From Pegoplata infirma (taxonomy: Eukaryota; Arthropoda; Insecta; Diptera; Anthomyiidae), in assembly GCA_963921195.1 (NCBI GenBank), contig OY992540.1, positions 195,857,640-195,921,639 on the forward strand: a DNA stretch of 64,000 bases, written 5' to 3'. The notes beneath the pieces are model-generated. The model was given only the letters and a program-made list of their open reading frames with translations. It ran no database searches and had not been told where the DNA came from. Below are positions 1 through 10,706 of the stretch, piece after piece. The translations under genes were made by a program, and so were the position numbers. Positions within the stretch are counted from its first letter, which is position 1. Every line of letters begins with the position of its first letter.

Positions 1-138
1 CAAAGTGACTTTGTGCTGATGTTTGTAAATACCCGAACTCGTTTTTATACCCTCCAACTACAGCATGGGGGTATACTCACTTTGTCATTCCGTGTGTAAC
101 GCATCAAAATATCGATCTAGGACCCCATAAAGTATATA
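1..138. repeat. DINE-1-like fragments (two abutting)
   Basis: Bases 1-45 match the hairpin-side end of the DINE-1-like family seen complete at 7291-8046 (phrase GCTGATGTTTGTAA). From about 47 the start of a second family (TTTATACCCTCCAACTACAG, then TTTGTCATTCCGTG) begins and runs to the foldback insertion at 139. INE-1/DINE-1 elements of flies are non-autonomous Helentron-related repeats with this hairpin, CCATAAAGTATATAT and GTCC-microsatellite order. No gene. Confidence 0.6.
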
Positions 139-2070
139 TGGGGCATTCCATGTGAAATCGGACACTTTGAAAAACTCTTTTTTAGATTTTCTCAATTTGT
201 TTACAGTTTTTAGTACCCTTCGAAAACTCCTTCGTGGTAAATTTTCAGATTTTTTTGATGCCCCGTTCAAAAGATATCGAATTTTTAAAAATTTGTAGTT
301 TGTTCCTTTACTCAAACTTCTTTTAGTCAAAACTTCTTCAATAATGGTCCAAATTTCAAATTTTTTTTTCATAATTTTTGTTGTTTTACGTACTTTTTAA
401 AAAAAAAATCCCAAAAAATTCTTAAAAGGGCTCTAGTATGCGATTTTTAAGTTTTAAAATTTAAATCTCATTTTTGAAAATGTTTGTACTCTTCGATTTT
501 TTTGAATTTTTTTTTTGTGTAAAACTTCTATCAATTCTACAAATTTTTTGCCCAGGAAGATCGTAGGATAACGATTATTACTATTTTTTTAAATTTTTTG
601 AAAAAAATTTATTGTAATTTTCCAATCTTAAAATCATTTATACTGCTCCAATGGTGCGTCATAGAGGGGTCCTTAATAAGACCGACCCCCATTAATTTTT
701 ACGTCTTAACATTTCTTTAGAACAAACTAATACCCTATCTCCAATTTCTAAGGGGGCTCCCACACAAAACGACATTTTTTAAAATTTGTTCTAACCGCTC
801 TAACTGCCCTAATAGTGCCCTTAGAGCAACAAAATGTATGACCGACCCACAATATTTTTTTAGTCCAAACATTTTTTCTGAACACACCTACCCTCTATCT
901 TTAACTGTTAAGGCGGTCCCCATACAATTTTTTTTATTTTTTGTAAATTTGTTTTATTTAATCAGCTTCTACCGGTCCAATGCTGCGTCCGAGAGGGGTC
1001 ATTAGTGAGACCGACCCCCATTTATTTTTACCCTTCAACATTTTTTTAAAATATACCTACGCCCTATCTCAACTCCCTAAGTAGGCTCCCATACAAAATT
1101 ACATTATGCTCCAACTGTTATTTGTATGGGAGCCTACTAAGGGAGTGGAGATAGGGCGTAGGTATGTTTTGAAAAAATGTTGTAGGGTAAAACTAAATGG
1201 GGGTCGGTCTCACTAATGACCCCTCTCGGACGCACCATTGGGCCGGTAGAAGCTAATGAAATAAAACAAATTTACAAAAAATAAAAAAAATTGTATGGGG
1301 ACCACCTTAACAGTTAAAGATAGAGGGTAGGTGTGTTAAGATGAAATGTTTGGACTAAAAAAATATTGTGGGTCGGTCATACATTTTGTTGCTCTAAGGG
1401 CACTATTAGGGCAGTTAGAGCGGTTGGAACAAATTTAAAAAAATGTCGTTTTGTGTGGGAGTCCCCTTAGAAATTGGAGATAGGGTATAAGTTTGTTACA
1501 AAGAAATGTTAAGACGTAAAAATTAATGGGGGTCGGTCTTATACAGGACCCCTCTAGGACGCACCATTGGAGCAGTAGAAATGATTTTTATATTGGAAAA
1601 TTACAATAAAATTTTTTCAAAAAATTAAAAAAATACTAATTATCGTTATCCCACGATCCTCCTGGGCAAAAAATTTGTAGAATTGAAAGAAGTTTTACAC
1701 AAAAAAATTTAAAAAAAATCGAAGAGTACAAACATTTTCAAAAATGAGATTTAAATTTTAAAACTTAAAAATCGCATACTAGAGCGCTTTTAAGAATTTT
1801 TTGGGATCTTTTTTTTAAGAGTACGTAAAAAAACAAATTTTTTTTTTTCAAAATTTGGACCATTATTGAAGAAGTTATGGTTAAAAGAAGTTTGAGTTAA
1901 GGAACAAACTACCAATTTTGAAAAATTCGATATCTTTTGAACGGGTCATCAAAAAAATCTAAAAATTTACCACGAAGGAGTTTTGGAAGGGTACTAAAAA
2001 CTGTAAACAAATTGGGAAAATCTAAAAAAAAAGTTTTTCAAAGTGTCCGATTTCACATGGAATGTCCCAT
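139..2070. mobile_element. Foldback element FB1 with ~950-bp inverted arms
   Basis: Left arm 139-1098 and right arm 1121-2070 are inverted copies separated by only about 22 nt; the innermost pairing is GGCTCCCATACAAA with its complement. The outer ends read GGGGCATTCCATGTGAAATC and its inverse with a few changes. It sits inside a DINE-1-like element, between CCATAAAGTATATAT and ATATTTATGATC. Partial right-arm copies recur at 10707-11158, 18909-20983 and 31413-31628. Apparent open frames here are palindrome artefacts; no transposase is visible. Confidence 0.8.
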
Positions 2071-2600
2071 ATATTTATGATCAGTGATCGAATTTAAGAC
2101 ATTCTAGCGATGCATCTATACGATGCAGTCCAAAATAAAAGAGCTAGACTCCCGACATTTGGCACGAATATGTCTTATGTTCCTAAGCAGGCTAAGTTCG
2201 TAAATGAGCAAAATCGGACAAGGGGGAAAAAAGTTCCCCCTTGTAGAACTAAACCAACCTCTGAAAAATTACATTTTTTTACATGATTTTTTTGTGTTTT
2301 TGTTTAACAAATGCAACATTTTAATACTACATGAAGTTCAAAGTCCTGCATTTTGACCCAAAGAATTAGAAAATGTGGTTTTTTCGGTCCGCCTCCCCCT
2401 CTATGGGCGTAGAATATATATATTTTTAAAAATATGGATAAATTCGTATTTCTTTAGCGCAAAAAGCATAAGAATGAATTTTTAAACACATATTCGAGAG
2501 GAAATTTGCTCCCCCAATTACTACTACCGACCCCCCTCCCCTAAAAAAAAAAAGAAAACTCCCCTGCATTTATTTTTTTATTTTTTTGTATGTTGGGGTT
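2071..2600. other. DINE-1 remnant plus unassigned AT-rich DNA
   Basis: The first ~60 bases continue the interrupted DINE-1-like element (TATTTATGATC, then TCTAGCGATG). The rest, including a run of CCCCC-rich words near 2515-2545, has no recognisable gene, repeat end or RNA. Confidence 0.4.
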
Positions 2601-2954
2601 AGGGTTGCTAGATACTAGAAGTCGAATAACTGGATAGTGGAAAATTTTCAGCTGGATTTTGTTAAAGTAACTGGACCCATACATATTTTATTTTTTTTTT
2701 TAATAATTTGAAAAAAAAATCAACCGATTTTCATATGTGAGACACATATTTTTATTTTGGACTAAATGTGCTTTTTTAAGCATTTCTATTACTTTTTCGT
2801 CATCGGCCTGAGGATTTTTAGAGTATATTTTTCTTTTTTAATAACCTCAAAAATTAATTCCAAAGTGGTCAAATCTGGAAATCTAGGAGGATAATTAAAA
2901 TTTCCGGGACTTTAGAAGTCAAACAAGAGCGACAACAATTGACAATCATTTGCA

Positions 2955-3176
2955 GATTTGACCCATCCAGACATATTTTTGTGGGATTATTTTAAAAGCA
3001 AAATGTACGCCAAGAATCCTTAAATCATCGACGAGCTCATTCAAAACATTCGTGCCGAAATCAACGCTAGACTGGCCGAAATGCTCGAAAAAGTTGTAAA
3101 CAAATTAGTGAAAATGCAGCAAAAAGAGCACATTTTCCGTATACAAAGGAGGCATTTATGTTATATTTATAATTAA
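2955..3176 (+). pseudogene. Mariner/Tc1-type transposase C-terminal remnant
   Basis: One frame reads DLTHPDIFLWDYFKSKMY, one in-frame TAA, then DELIQNIRAEINARLAEM and a basic tail to a stop. This matches the C-terminal end of insect IS630/Tc1/mariner DDE transposases, whose typical form is SPDLTPCDFFLWGYLKSKVY followed by a 'TIEELK..I' helix. Only this last third is visible; the helix-turn-helix region and the first catalytic Asp are absent upstream. At least one nonsense codon makes it a dead fragment. The assignment rests on motif resemblance only. Confidence 0.6.
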
Positions 3177-3269
3177 TGTTTTATTCAAAAATTAGTCCCA
3201 AAAAATTGAAAAAAAAATTTAATAAAAAAAAAAATAATTTTAATTCTGTTTTATATATTGTTGGACTTT

Positions 3270-3857
3270 ATATTTTATAACTGAAGTTTTTATTTATTTC
3301 GGTTTGAGTCCATATTAATTATTTCTGAGAAATAATTATTTTTGTTGTACAATGAGAAAATCTGAAAAAATTAATTGACAACACAGGCTAAGTGGAGATG
3401 TCGACAGCTTTCGGAAGAAGCCACCCTTCCTTCGTCAGCACTCTTCGATTGTCACTGTAGGTGTGTAAGATTAAGATCAGCTATTTAAACGTACATTTAG
3501 GTGAAAAAGCGAACGGGAATTATATCACATTTCATTACCCATATGTTACGTTTAGCACGAACTTAATGAATCTATTTTTAACTTTTTCCAACACAGTTGT
3601 AATTTCTTACACTGTAGTAGATTTTCTCAGAGTTACAACCCTTAGTAGGACTTTTCAAGTCTTGAAAAATGTCCGTTAGGTTTGAAATTATATTTCGTAT
3701 TTCTAATTCTTAGAAATATTACTAAATTGCATTGTACCTTATGTGTTGTCAATTAATTTTTTCAGATTTTCTCATTGTACAACAAAAATAATTATTTCAC
3801 AGAAATAATTAATATGGACTCAAACCGAAATAAATAAAAACTTCAGTTATAAAATAA
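3270..3857. mobile_element. Inverted-repeat element with 116-bp arms (Penelope-like or MITE)
   Basis: Arms 3270-3385 and 3742-3857 are near-perfect inverted copies (outer TTTTATAACTGAAG, inner TTAATTGACAACACA). The unique middle of ~355 bp contains, on the minus strand at 3400-3440, a CTGACGA box, a pairing segment and a GAAA box, reminiscent of the hammerhead motif in the terminal repeats of Penelope-like elements. No reverse transcriptase is present. A MITE is the alternative. Confidence 0.6.
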
Positions 3858-4285
3858 AGTAATTTGGTAATTGTGGGTTTTATAGTTTAAAAGTTATGGG
3901 TGACTTTGTATGTGCACCTTATTGAAAATATGACATTTTTGCCAATTTTCAAGACACCATATTTCGAAAACTAAAAATTTTTGGAGCCTGTAAGGTAATC
4001 ATTTTATGAAAACAACGCATGTGAAATATTTTTTGCGAATTTCATTAAAATCGGAGGTGACAATTCCGAAAATGACGGTTTTCTGTGCGGTTTGACCTGG
4101 AATCACCCAATACCATTTTATTTTTGTAAAAAATCAACCTTGTAAAATTATCAAAAATATGGTAAAATTACCAAAAAAATGGTAAAATTTAAATAGTAAA
4201 AAAAATTTGTAATTTGGTAAAAAAAACTTATTTAGTAATTTTTTTCTCTGATTAATAGTTGATTTAAAATTTGGTGTATATACTA
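3858..4285. other. No gene seen
   Basis: AT-rich DNA with ACCATTTT/GGTAAAAT-type low-complexity words; it resembles 5700-5960. No gene or RNA is supported. Confidence 0.4.
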
Positions 4286-4460
4286 AAAATTTGTTTGCCT
4301 GTTTTTGAGCACCACGTTCTTTAAATGTAGTAATAGCAGCATCAACTATTACTTCAGTTGTTGGATGGTTTCTTCGGCTTGATGGCATCTTCTTTTGCCT
4401 TCTTTTCAGCAGCTGTAGTTGCAGTAACTGGACTTCCAACAACATCAAAATCCAAAATGA
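4286..4460 (-). pseudogene. Histone H1-like pseudogene fragment, frameshifted
   Basis: Read on the minus strand, the first frame gives GSPVTATTAAEKKAKEDA followed by a Lys/Pro stretch. After a shift of one base it continues HPTTEVIVDAAITTFKERGA. This is the order expected in a fly histone H1: Ala/Lys-rich N-terminal tail, then the start of the winged-helix globular domain (known form HPPTQQMVDASIKNLKERG). The match stops after the first helix of the globular domain and the sequence becomes AT-rich repeat. With a frameshift, no start codon in frame and truncation it cannot be functional. A second, weaker copy lies at 5595-5700, on the other side of an inverted-repeat element. Confidence 0.6.
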
Positions 4461-4545
4461 TTTTTTTTTCACTTAAACACTTTAAACAAAAAATTTAAAG
4501 AACAACACTTCACTTTTTTTATTTTTTTTTGCGTCATTTTTTTAG

Positions 4546-5300
4546 CTTAGAGAATAATCACAATTGGAGCGGGAAGCGGAAAAACGCTTCAAAAATCGAG
4601 CGATTAATTTAAATTAAGCGTCAAGCGGTTTGCGGTTTTCTTTGCATTATTTTTGACATTCATACCTCGAAATGTATAATTGTTGTGTTAATTATTTTAA
4701 TTTTATTTAGAAATTTTACTTTTGGCAATAAAATTTTTTTTATATTTAAACAATAAACATTTTTCAATATTATAAAAACTCATTCAATTATGACCAAGTG
4801 ACAAAGTCTTATAAAACAGTTGCAAAACAAGAAATAACAGCAACTTTTGCACAATTTATTTATTCGAAACAATAAAAAATAAAATACACATTCCGTGAAA
4901 CAAATTTTACATATTGCATCCTAAAAACTTGAAAAATTGCATAAAAAATCATATATTTTTTAACAATATCTATTAATTTTTCAGGAAAGTCCATTGTTTA
5001 AATAATTTTCCATATTTTTTTTTCTATTTTGTTTTGTTGTTTATTTCCATCTGCCAAAAAACTCGTACTTTACTTGTATTTCACAACACTGTACAGAAAA
5101 ACAATACTTTTTTTGGGTTAAAGTCTGGCAACGCCAAAAAATAAAATGAGAGGAAAAATGAGAGAGAGAGAAAAAACGCCATAAAAATAGAATAGAATCT
5201 ATTTCGGCGGAAAAACGCCGCGGAATTTTGTTTTCATACAAAATGTATGGGGAGAGTTGCGGAAAACCGCTTCCCGCTCCAATTGTGATTAATCTCTTAA
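4546..5300. mobile_element. MITE with TAATCACAATTGGAGCGGGA termini
   Basis: TAATCACAATTGGAGCGGGA at 4555-4574 is matched in inverse orientation at 5272-5291, and weaker inverse similarity extends a few bases outward. The interior is AT-rich with GCGG/CCGC blocks and (GA)n; no protein. It separates the two H1-like fragments, so it may have inserted into a duplicated H1-bearing repeat. Confidence 0.65.
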
Positions 5301-7290
5301 GTAGAACAAATGAGAATTGCGTAGTAGTCTACACAAGAAATTTCTTACATTTTCACGTAAAATTTGTAAAAAATTAACAATTTTTTTTCGAATTTTTAAT
5401 TTCTTTCACATGTATTTAAAAAAAAAATAAAAAAAAACTTTTGGATATTGAAGATTAGATATCTAAGTATGCGTTAAAATTAAAAAAAAAAATATTTTTC
5501 AAAATTATCAACTTTTTATTAACAATTTAGGTGGCAAATTTTAAAAAAAATTTCATATAAAATTAGCAAAAAATATGGTAAAAAATACTAAAGATTGTGT
5601 AGCCTATTTTTGAGCGCCCATTCAGTTGAAGAATGGCTACTTTGCTATGGTGTTGGCAGCATCATCTTTTGCCTTCTTCTTGGCAATTTTAAACAATTTT
5701 TTTTTCTTAAAACTAAGAAAAAAAAAATAAAAGTATTACCATTTCTTTAAGGAAAATACTAATATTTTTGCTAAAATTATAGTAAAATAAAAAAATAAAA
5801 AAACTAGCAAGAAAATATAGTAAAAGTACCAAAACATTTTTGTAATTTACCAATAGTAAATTGCCAAAAAAAACTGTAAAAGTTAAATTTTTACAATTTT
5901 TTTTGCTAAAGTTTGGTTGAAGTAAATTACAACACCTTTTACTAATATTTTGACTAAGTTATTTTTTGAGTGTAAATGTTGGCCATTTAACGGGTCAGGT
6001 TGGTATTGCGATCCAGTCCAGTGGTTAAAAATTTTTGAGCAAAAGAGTAAATTTCGGCAAGGGTATTCTGCGAATTTACGAGATTAAAACCACTCTAACT
6101 TTCGAAAGACAATTCTTAGGATGCTGAAGCTTAACATATATATTTGTCGTTCCCCAAGTCTGTTTGGTTTTGAATTCCAGCAAAATCGGTTCAGTGGTTC
6201 AAAAGTTATAAGCAAAGCTCTGAATTTCGGATTGGTTTCACCTTAAACTGTTGAAAACTCGTTAAACAAGTTTTAAAAGCATGCACAGAAAAAAATATGA
6301 AGCAAACAAATTCTAGTAATCACTTGTTTAAATTTCAAAACAAAAATTGAGTAATTTTTTAATTGACGCAATTAAAAATTTACTTAAAAATTTTAAAAAC
6401 AATTTAAGTAAATAATTTAATAAAAATTTAATAGTTTTTTTATTTTTTTTTAAACTCCCATAGTTTTTTGAATTCTCGTTTAGTTTATAGTTTTTTGTGT
6501 ATGTATATGAAAGTTTGTAATCGTCTTTATAAAATTTTTGGTTTGGTTTGGACTGAATCTTGCTTTCCACAGCAGATGGACGGATGTATATAGCTACAGT
6601 GGCTTAGAAATGGATCAATAATATTTAAACTTAATGGAGCCCCATGGGGTCCTCAACTGATATTCGTTTGCATGGAATAGCAAAGTAATAAATCATTATT
6701 TTTACAAGTACCTCCAAATCTTCCGCAAAACATTATCATGATTTAAAATTTTGGGCAAGAGTACAAAATTCGCAGGCATTTTTTAAGTAATTTTTGAAAA
6801 AAAAAAAAATAATAATTTACTTAATTTTTTTGAGTGTAAAATTTTTTTCGAGTGTATTTTCTTTTTTTATAGTGTAATATTATTTTTGAGTGACAACACG
6901 TGAATTTAAGGTGAACCTAATCTGAAATTCATGGTTTTGCTAATAACTTTTGAACCACTGAACCGGTTTGGCTGAAATTTAATACGAATCAGGCAAGGGG
7001 AACGGCAAATATATATGCCAAGCTTCAGCATCATCAGAATAGCTTTTCGAAAGTTAGCGTGTTTATTATCTCGTAAATTCACGAAAAACTCGTGCCAAAT
7101 TCAGTCTTTTGCTTATAACTTTTGAACCACTGCACTATGGTTCCGATGGACACTTTTGTTGGCCAAAATTGCCAAAAAAAAAAAAAATTTTTATTTTTGA
7201 AATAGGATTCGTGTTGAAATTTATTATCAGTTTAATCATTATTTTTCAAATATTAACATTTTAGGGCACTTTTCAAATTTTTGTTTATTT
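5301..7290. repeat. DINE-1 beta fragments and dispersed repeats, no gene
   Basis: Segments 5975-6265 and 6890-7160 match the middle of the DINE-1-like beta family (phrases CGAATTTACGAGAT and TTGAACCACTG). Segment 6610-6790 is an inverted copy of a repeat also found at 26980-27165 and 29355-29550 (GGAATAGCAAAGTAATA). The remainder is low-complexity A/T. Confidence 0.55.
5595..5700 (-). pseudogene. Second histone H1-like fragment (weak)
   Basis: The minus strand reads AKKKAKDDAANTIAK then a stop, and further on GAQK in another frame, paralleling the KKAKEDA...GAQK order of the fragment at 4286-4460. Too short to stand alone; called only because of its neighbour. Confidence 0.3.
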
Positions 7291-8046
7291 TATAGCCTAC
7301 ACCACTCTGTGGTACAGGGTATAATGAGTTAGTGCTGATGTTTGTAACTACCCGAAATATTGGTCCTAGACACACCTTTAAGTATACCGATCGACAGAAT
7401 TACTTTTTGAGTCGATTTAGATATCGGTTTAAGCACGATACAGGTAGCAATTTTCGATCAATTGATTTGAGATTTGAAACTTAAGCTTCTTGTGGCCCAA
7501 GGACGAAGCCGATTGAAATTGGAAAAAACCGGCTCCTATACAAACGCCCCTTTGAATTTCGCTTAAGAGCCTCTAATAACCGTATTATAATAGATATCGT
7601 TTTGAAATTTAACAGGTAATAATATTTTGTATGCGCAAACCATCACACCAAATTTCAAAACAATCGGGTCAGTCCTTCTGGTATTCCCCATACATACAAA
7701 CCACCCTCCCGATATTCACATAATTTCCTCAAAATTCATAAAAACGGGAATATTTGATAAACATTTTATTTTTAGGTTTTTAACGTGTACTTAAGTAACC
7801 TTATCAAATCGGAATATAATTGGACCATTTTTGGACTTAGTCCCCCATCGGTCAATTGACAAAAAAATAAGCCAATTCCACTTAAATTTGACATGTGTGT
7901 GTTTTCTACACTAAATAAAGATCTAACAACGACATATCCAATCGTTCCATGCTTGGACTTGGGACCCATTTTCCGGAAAACACTGGTGTAGGGTATCATA
8001 TGGTCGGTCTTGACCGACTATAACTTACTTACTTGTTTTTACTTGT
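7291..8046. mobile_element. DINE-1/INE-1-like element, alpha family
   Basis: It starts with the hairpin CTACACCACTCTGTGGTACA, then the block AAGTATACCGATCGACAG, a region homologous to other alpha copies, and ends GGTCGGTCTTGACCGAC followed by ACTTACTTACTTGTTTTT. Other alpha copies are at 22413-23218 and 34502-35378, both inverted. The GTCC/GTCT microsatellite is nearly lost in this copy. Non-coding. Confidence 0.75.
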
Positions 8047-8065
8047 TTTTCAGTGTATCTTACTT

Positions 8066-9015
8066 CTTTTTATACCCTCCACTCTAGTGATAGGGGGTAT
8101 ATTTTTATAAGTTTGTCATTCCATTTGTAACACATCGAAATATTGGTCTAGGACCCCATAATGTGTATATATTCATGATCCTCGATCGATCTTAAGTCGA
8201 TCTAGCGATGTCTGTCCGCCCGTCTGTCTGTCCATAGAAAACACGTTAACTTTTGAATGACTTTGTTGGTCATTTACCTGGTCAGGTTGGTATTGAAATC
8301 CAGTTAAATCGGTCCAGTGGTTCAAAAGTTATGAGCAAAAGAGTAAAATTCGTCAAGGGTTTTTCGCGAATTTACGAGATAAAAAACACGATAACTTTCG
8401 AAAGACAAAAATGAGACTGCTGAAACGTGGAATGTATATTTGCCGTTCCCCCGGTCTGTTTGGTATTGAATTTCAGCTCAATCGGTTCAGTGGCTTAAAA
8501 GTTATAGGCTAAACCCCGAATTTCAGATTGGGTTCCATCATAAACGCAACGTGTTAAAAAAGTTTTAAAAGCATTGGTGGTAACTTAACAATGCTTTTCA
8601 AACTTGCTTAGTTTTAAAGCAATGTTTTTTCAACTTGTTTAGTTTTAAAAGTATTGGTAACTTAAAAATTACACTCGAATAACAATTTACACTCAAAAAA
8701 AATTTTACACTCAAAAAAAAATTTATTTTTTTTTTACAAAAAATTACTATATTTTGTGTACATACGTGTACGTGCATTCACTCAGAAATATTTTTACATT
8801 AAAAAAAAAACATTACACTCGAAAAAAATTTTACACTCAAAAAAAAATTTGTAATTTTTTTTTTAATGATAAAAAAAAGATTTTTTTACTCAAAATAATA
8901 TTTCTAATCAAAATTGTTAATTTTTTTCACGTTAAAAAATGTACTATCCTTTTAAAAATGCATTGTGGAGGGTATTCATAGATTCGGAAAAGTCGAATTT
9001 ATCTTTTCTACTTGT
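8066..9015. mobile_element. DINE-1/INE-1-like element, beta family, abutting GT92-A exon
   Basis: It begins TTTATACCCTCCACTCTAGT, has CCCATAATGTGTATATATTC and GATCTAGCGATGTCTGTC, then a microsatellite, a long A/T middle, and ends AGTCGAATTTATCTTTTCTA followed by CTTGT. The end matches copies at 25790-25862 and 26255-26317, so the element stops at about 9015. That is 11 nt upstream of the first base of the GT92-A main exon, so the transposon supplies almost all of the visible intron end. Confidence 0.75.
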
Positions 9016-9026
9016 TTTTCTTTCAG

Positions 9027-10479
9027 AACCTAACAAGTCTCAAATTTTTCAACATATTTCTAAAGAAATTCCCTACTTACCTATTGAAGATTTAACTAAT
9101 ATTGATTATCGTAATAGAAATTTTAATCACTCATGCGCCTGGTATCCCACACTATCTGATATACAAATACACAACGATTATTGGCAAAAATTAAAAATTA
9201 AAAATATAAGTTACTATATATTTGGAGCCTATTTGGATAATAGACCATCAGTGGTCAAGGATGAACCCGTGATACGCATCTTAACAATGATACATTTTTT
9301 ATCACCAAATAATACGGATTATGCTCAAACATATTGCCAGTTTTGGTATGAAGAACAACCGCAACCAATTATAGTGTTAGCAACTGGCTTAGATAGATTA
9401 TGGTATTGGGGTTGGGATCATGATGCTCGTCATAATTATGGACATTTTATATCATGTGCTTTGCCAAAGGAACATAAAGATTGGATACCACGTACCGTAT
9501 CTTTAGTTTTAAAACCCTGTGATAAAGCCACTAATAATGTAAAAGTCACATATTTGCCTTTAAAAAATAATGAAATTAAAAAAGGATTTGCGGTTTGTGT
9601 TAAAGGTTTAGATTTTCCATATGTAGATTTGTCACATCGTCTAGTGGAATATATAGAAACCTTACGTTTATTGGGTGCTGATAAGATAACAATGTACAAA
9701 TTACAAGTTCATGCAAATACAACAAAAGTTATAGAATATTATCAGCGTTCGGGTTTCTTGGAATATCGGCCATTTAGTTTCTCTTTGGAAGTAGGAAGCT
9801 TACCGGAATATCTACATATGGAATTGCAAGAAAATGCTAATCCACATATTAAGAATGAGGTGATACCCTATAATGATTGTCTATATCGTAATATGTATCA
9901 TTATGATTATGTGACAAATGTCGATATCGATGAAGTACTCATGCCTTTGAGTAACTTTAGTAATTGGTATGATCTATTACAATTTGGAGAAAGTGTTACA
10001 AATGACTATTGTAAAAAATTTACAAGTTTTTGCTTGCGTTGTATATATTTTCCACGTTATCCTAATAAACCAAAATACTCCAATGAAATACCCGAATATT
10101 TATATATGCTGCAGCATGTGGAACGTGTTAGAGATCATATAAGACCCGATTGGGCTACAAAATGTTTTCATCATACCGCTCGAGCTATAGCAACACATAA
10201 TCATTTTCCTATGCATTGGACATCAGATAGTTGCCAGGCTTATTCATTTAATGCCACCGATGCTCAAATGAATCATTATCGTGAACCACCCGTTATGGAA
10301 ACACTGAATGATCCGGTAATTGATAAAAGTTTATGGCGTTTGAAGGATGAAATTATTAAACGTTCTATGAAAGTTTTTGAAGAATTGGAATTTTTTAAAA
10401 AAGGTTTGTTTTAGCAAAATTAAAAAAAGAACACCTATTTGTAATTGTTTTTACTTATTATTTCTTTCTTACAGATTAA
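9027..10479 (+). CDS. GT92 (DUF23) glycosyltransferase, copy A, main and terminal exons
   Basis: Family-92 glycosyltransferase, by homology a Golgi type II membrane enzyme adding a sugar (galactose in studied animal members) to glycans. Main exon 9027-10403 (1,377 nt) follows a TTTTCTTTCAG acceptor in phase 1; a 71-nt intron 10404-10474 (GTTTGT...TTACAG) leads to a last exon of two bases plus TAA at 10477-10479. In copy-B numbering, visible motifs are GFAVCVKGLDFPYVDLSHRL (235-254), NVDIDEVLMP (346-355), whose Asp-x-Asp is the likely metal/nucleotide-sugar site, THNHFPMHW (from ~438) and NHYREP near the C-terminus. The frame stays open upstream to an ATG at 8939, but those 29 residues come from the DINE-1 end and are not part of the family. 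The first exon, expected to encode the membrane anchor, was not found within 1-9026. Copy B is 18 kb downstream with identical exon length. Substrate unknown. Confidence 0.85.
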
Positions 10480-10568
10480 TTTAAAGGATGAGGTCAATAC
10501 TGGTTACTTTATACGATGTTTAAATATAAAAACATATCGTTTAGTTAATGTAAAAAGGACCTAAGTCC

Positions 10569-10579
10569 AATAAAATAAA
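10569..10579 (+). promoter_or_regulatory. Polyadenylation signal of GT92-A (double AATAAA)
   Basis: Two overlapping AATAAA hexamers lie 90-100 nt after the spliced stop codon of GT92-A. Position and orientation fit a 3' end signal; no transcript evidence. Confidence 0.6.
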
Positions 10580-10706
10580 GGAGAGACAAAACACCTGCTA
10601 TAATATTTGGCCTTTTATATTCTGTTAATCTGTGAATACAATTTACTTAGTGCTCCAAACAGGTTAATCGAATAACCGTTTTTATCGCAAAAAGTTAGTT
10701 TGTTTT

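Noticed and set aside
85..372. Minus-strand 95-codon frame at the left edge
   Set aside because: It lies in the FB1 palindrome arm, is A/T low complexity, and its mirror in the other arm is broken by stops.
8939..9026. ATG at 8939 as the start of GT92-A
   Set aside because: Residues before the Glu at the exon start are encoded by the end of a DINE-1-like element and a splice acceptor; copy B shows a proper separate first exon. Kept only as a possible alternative start.
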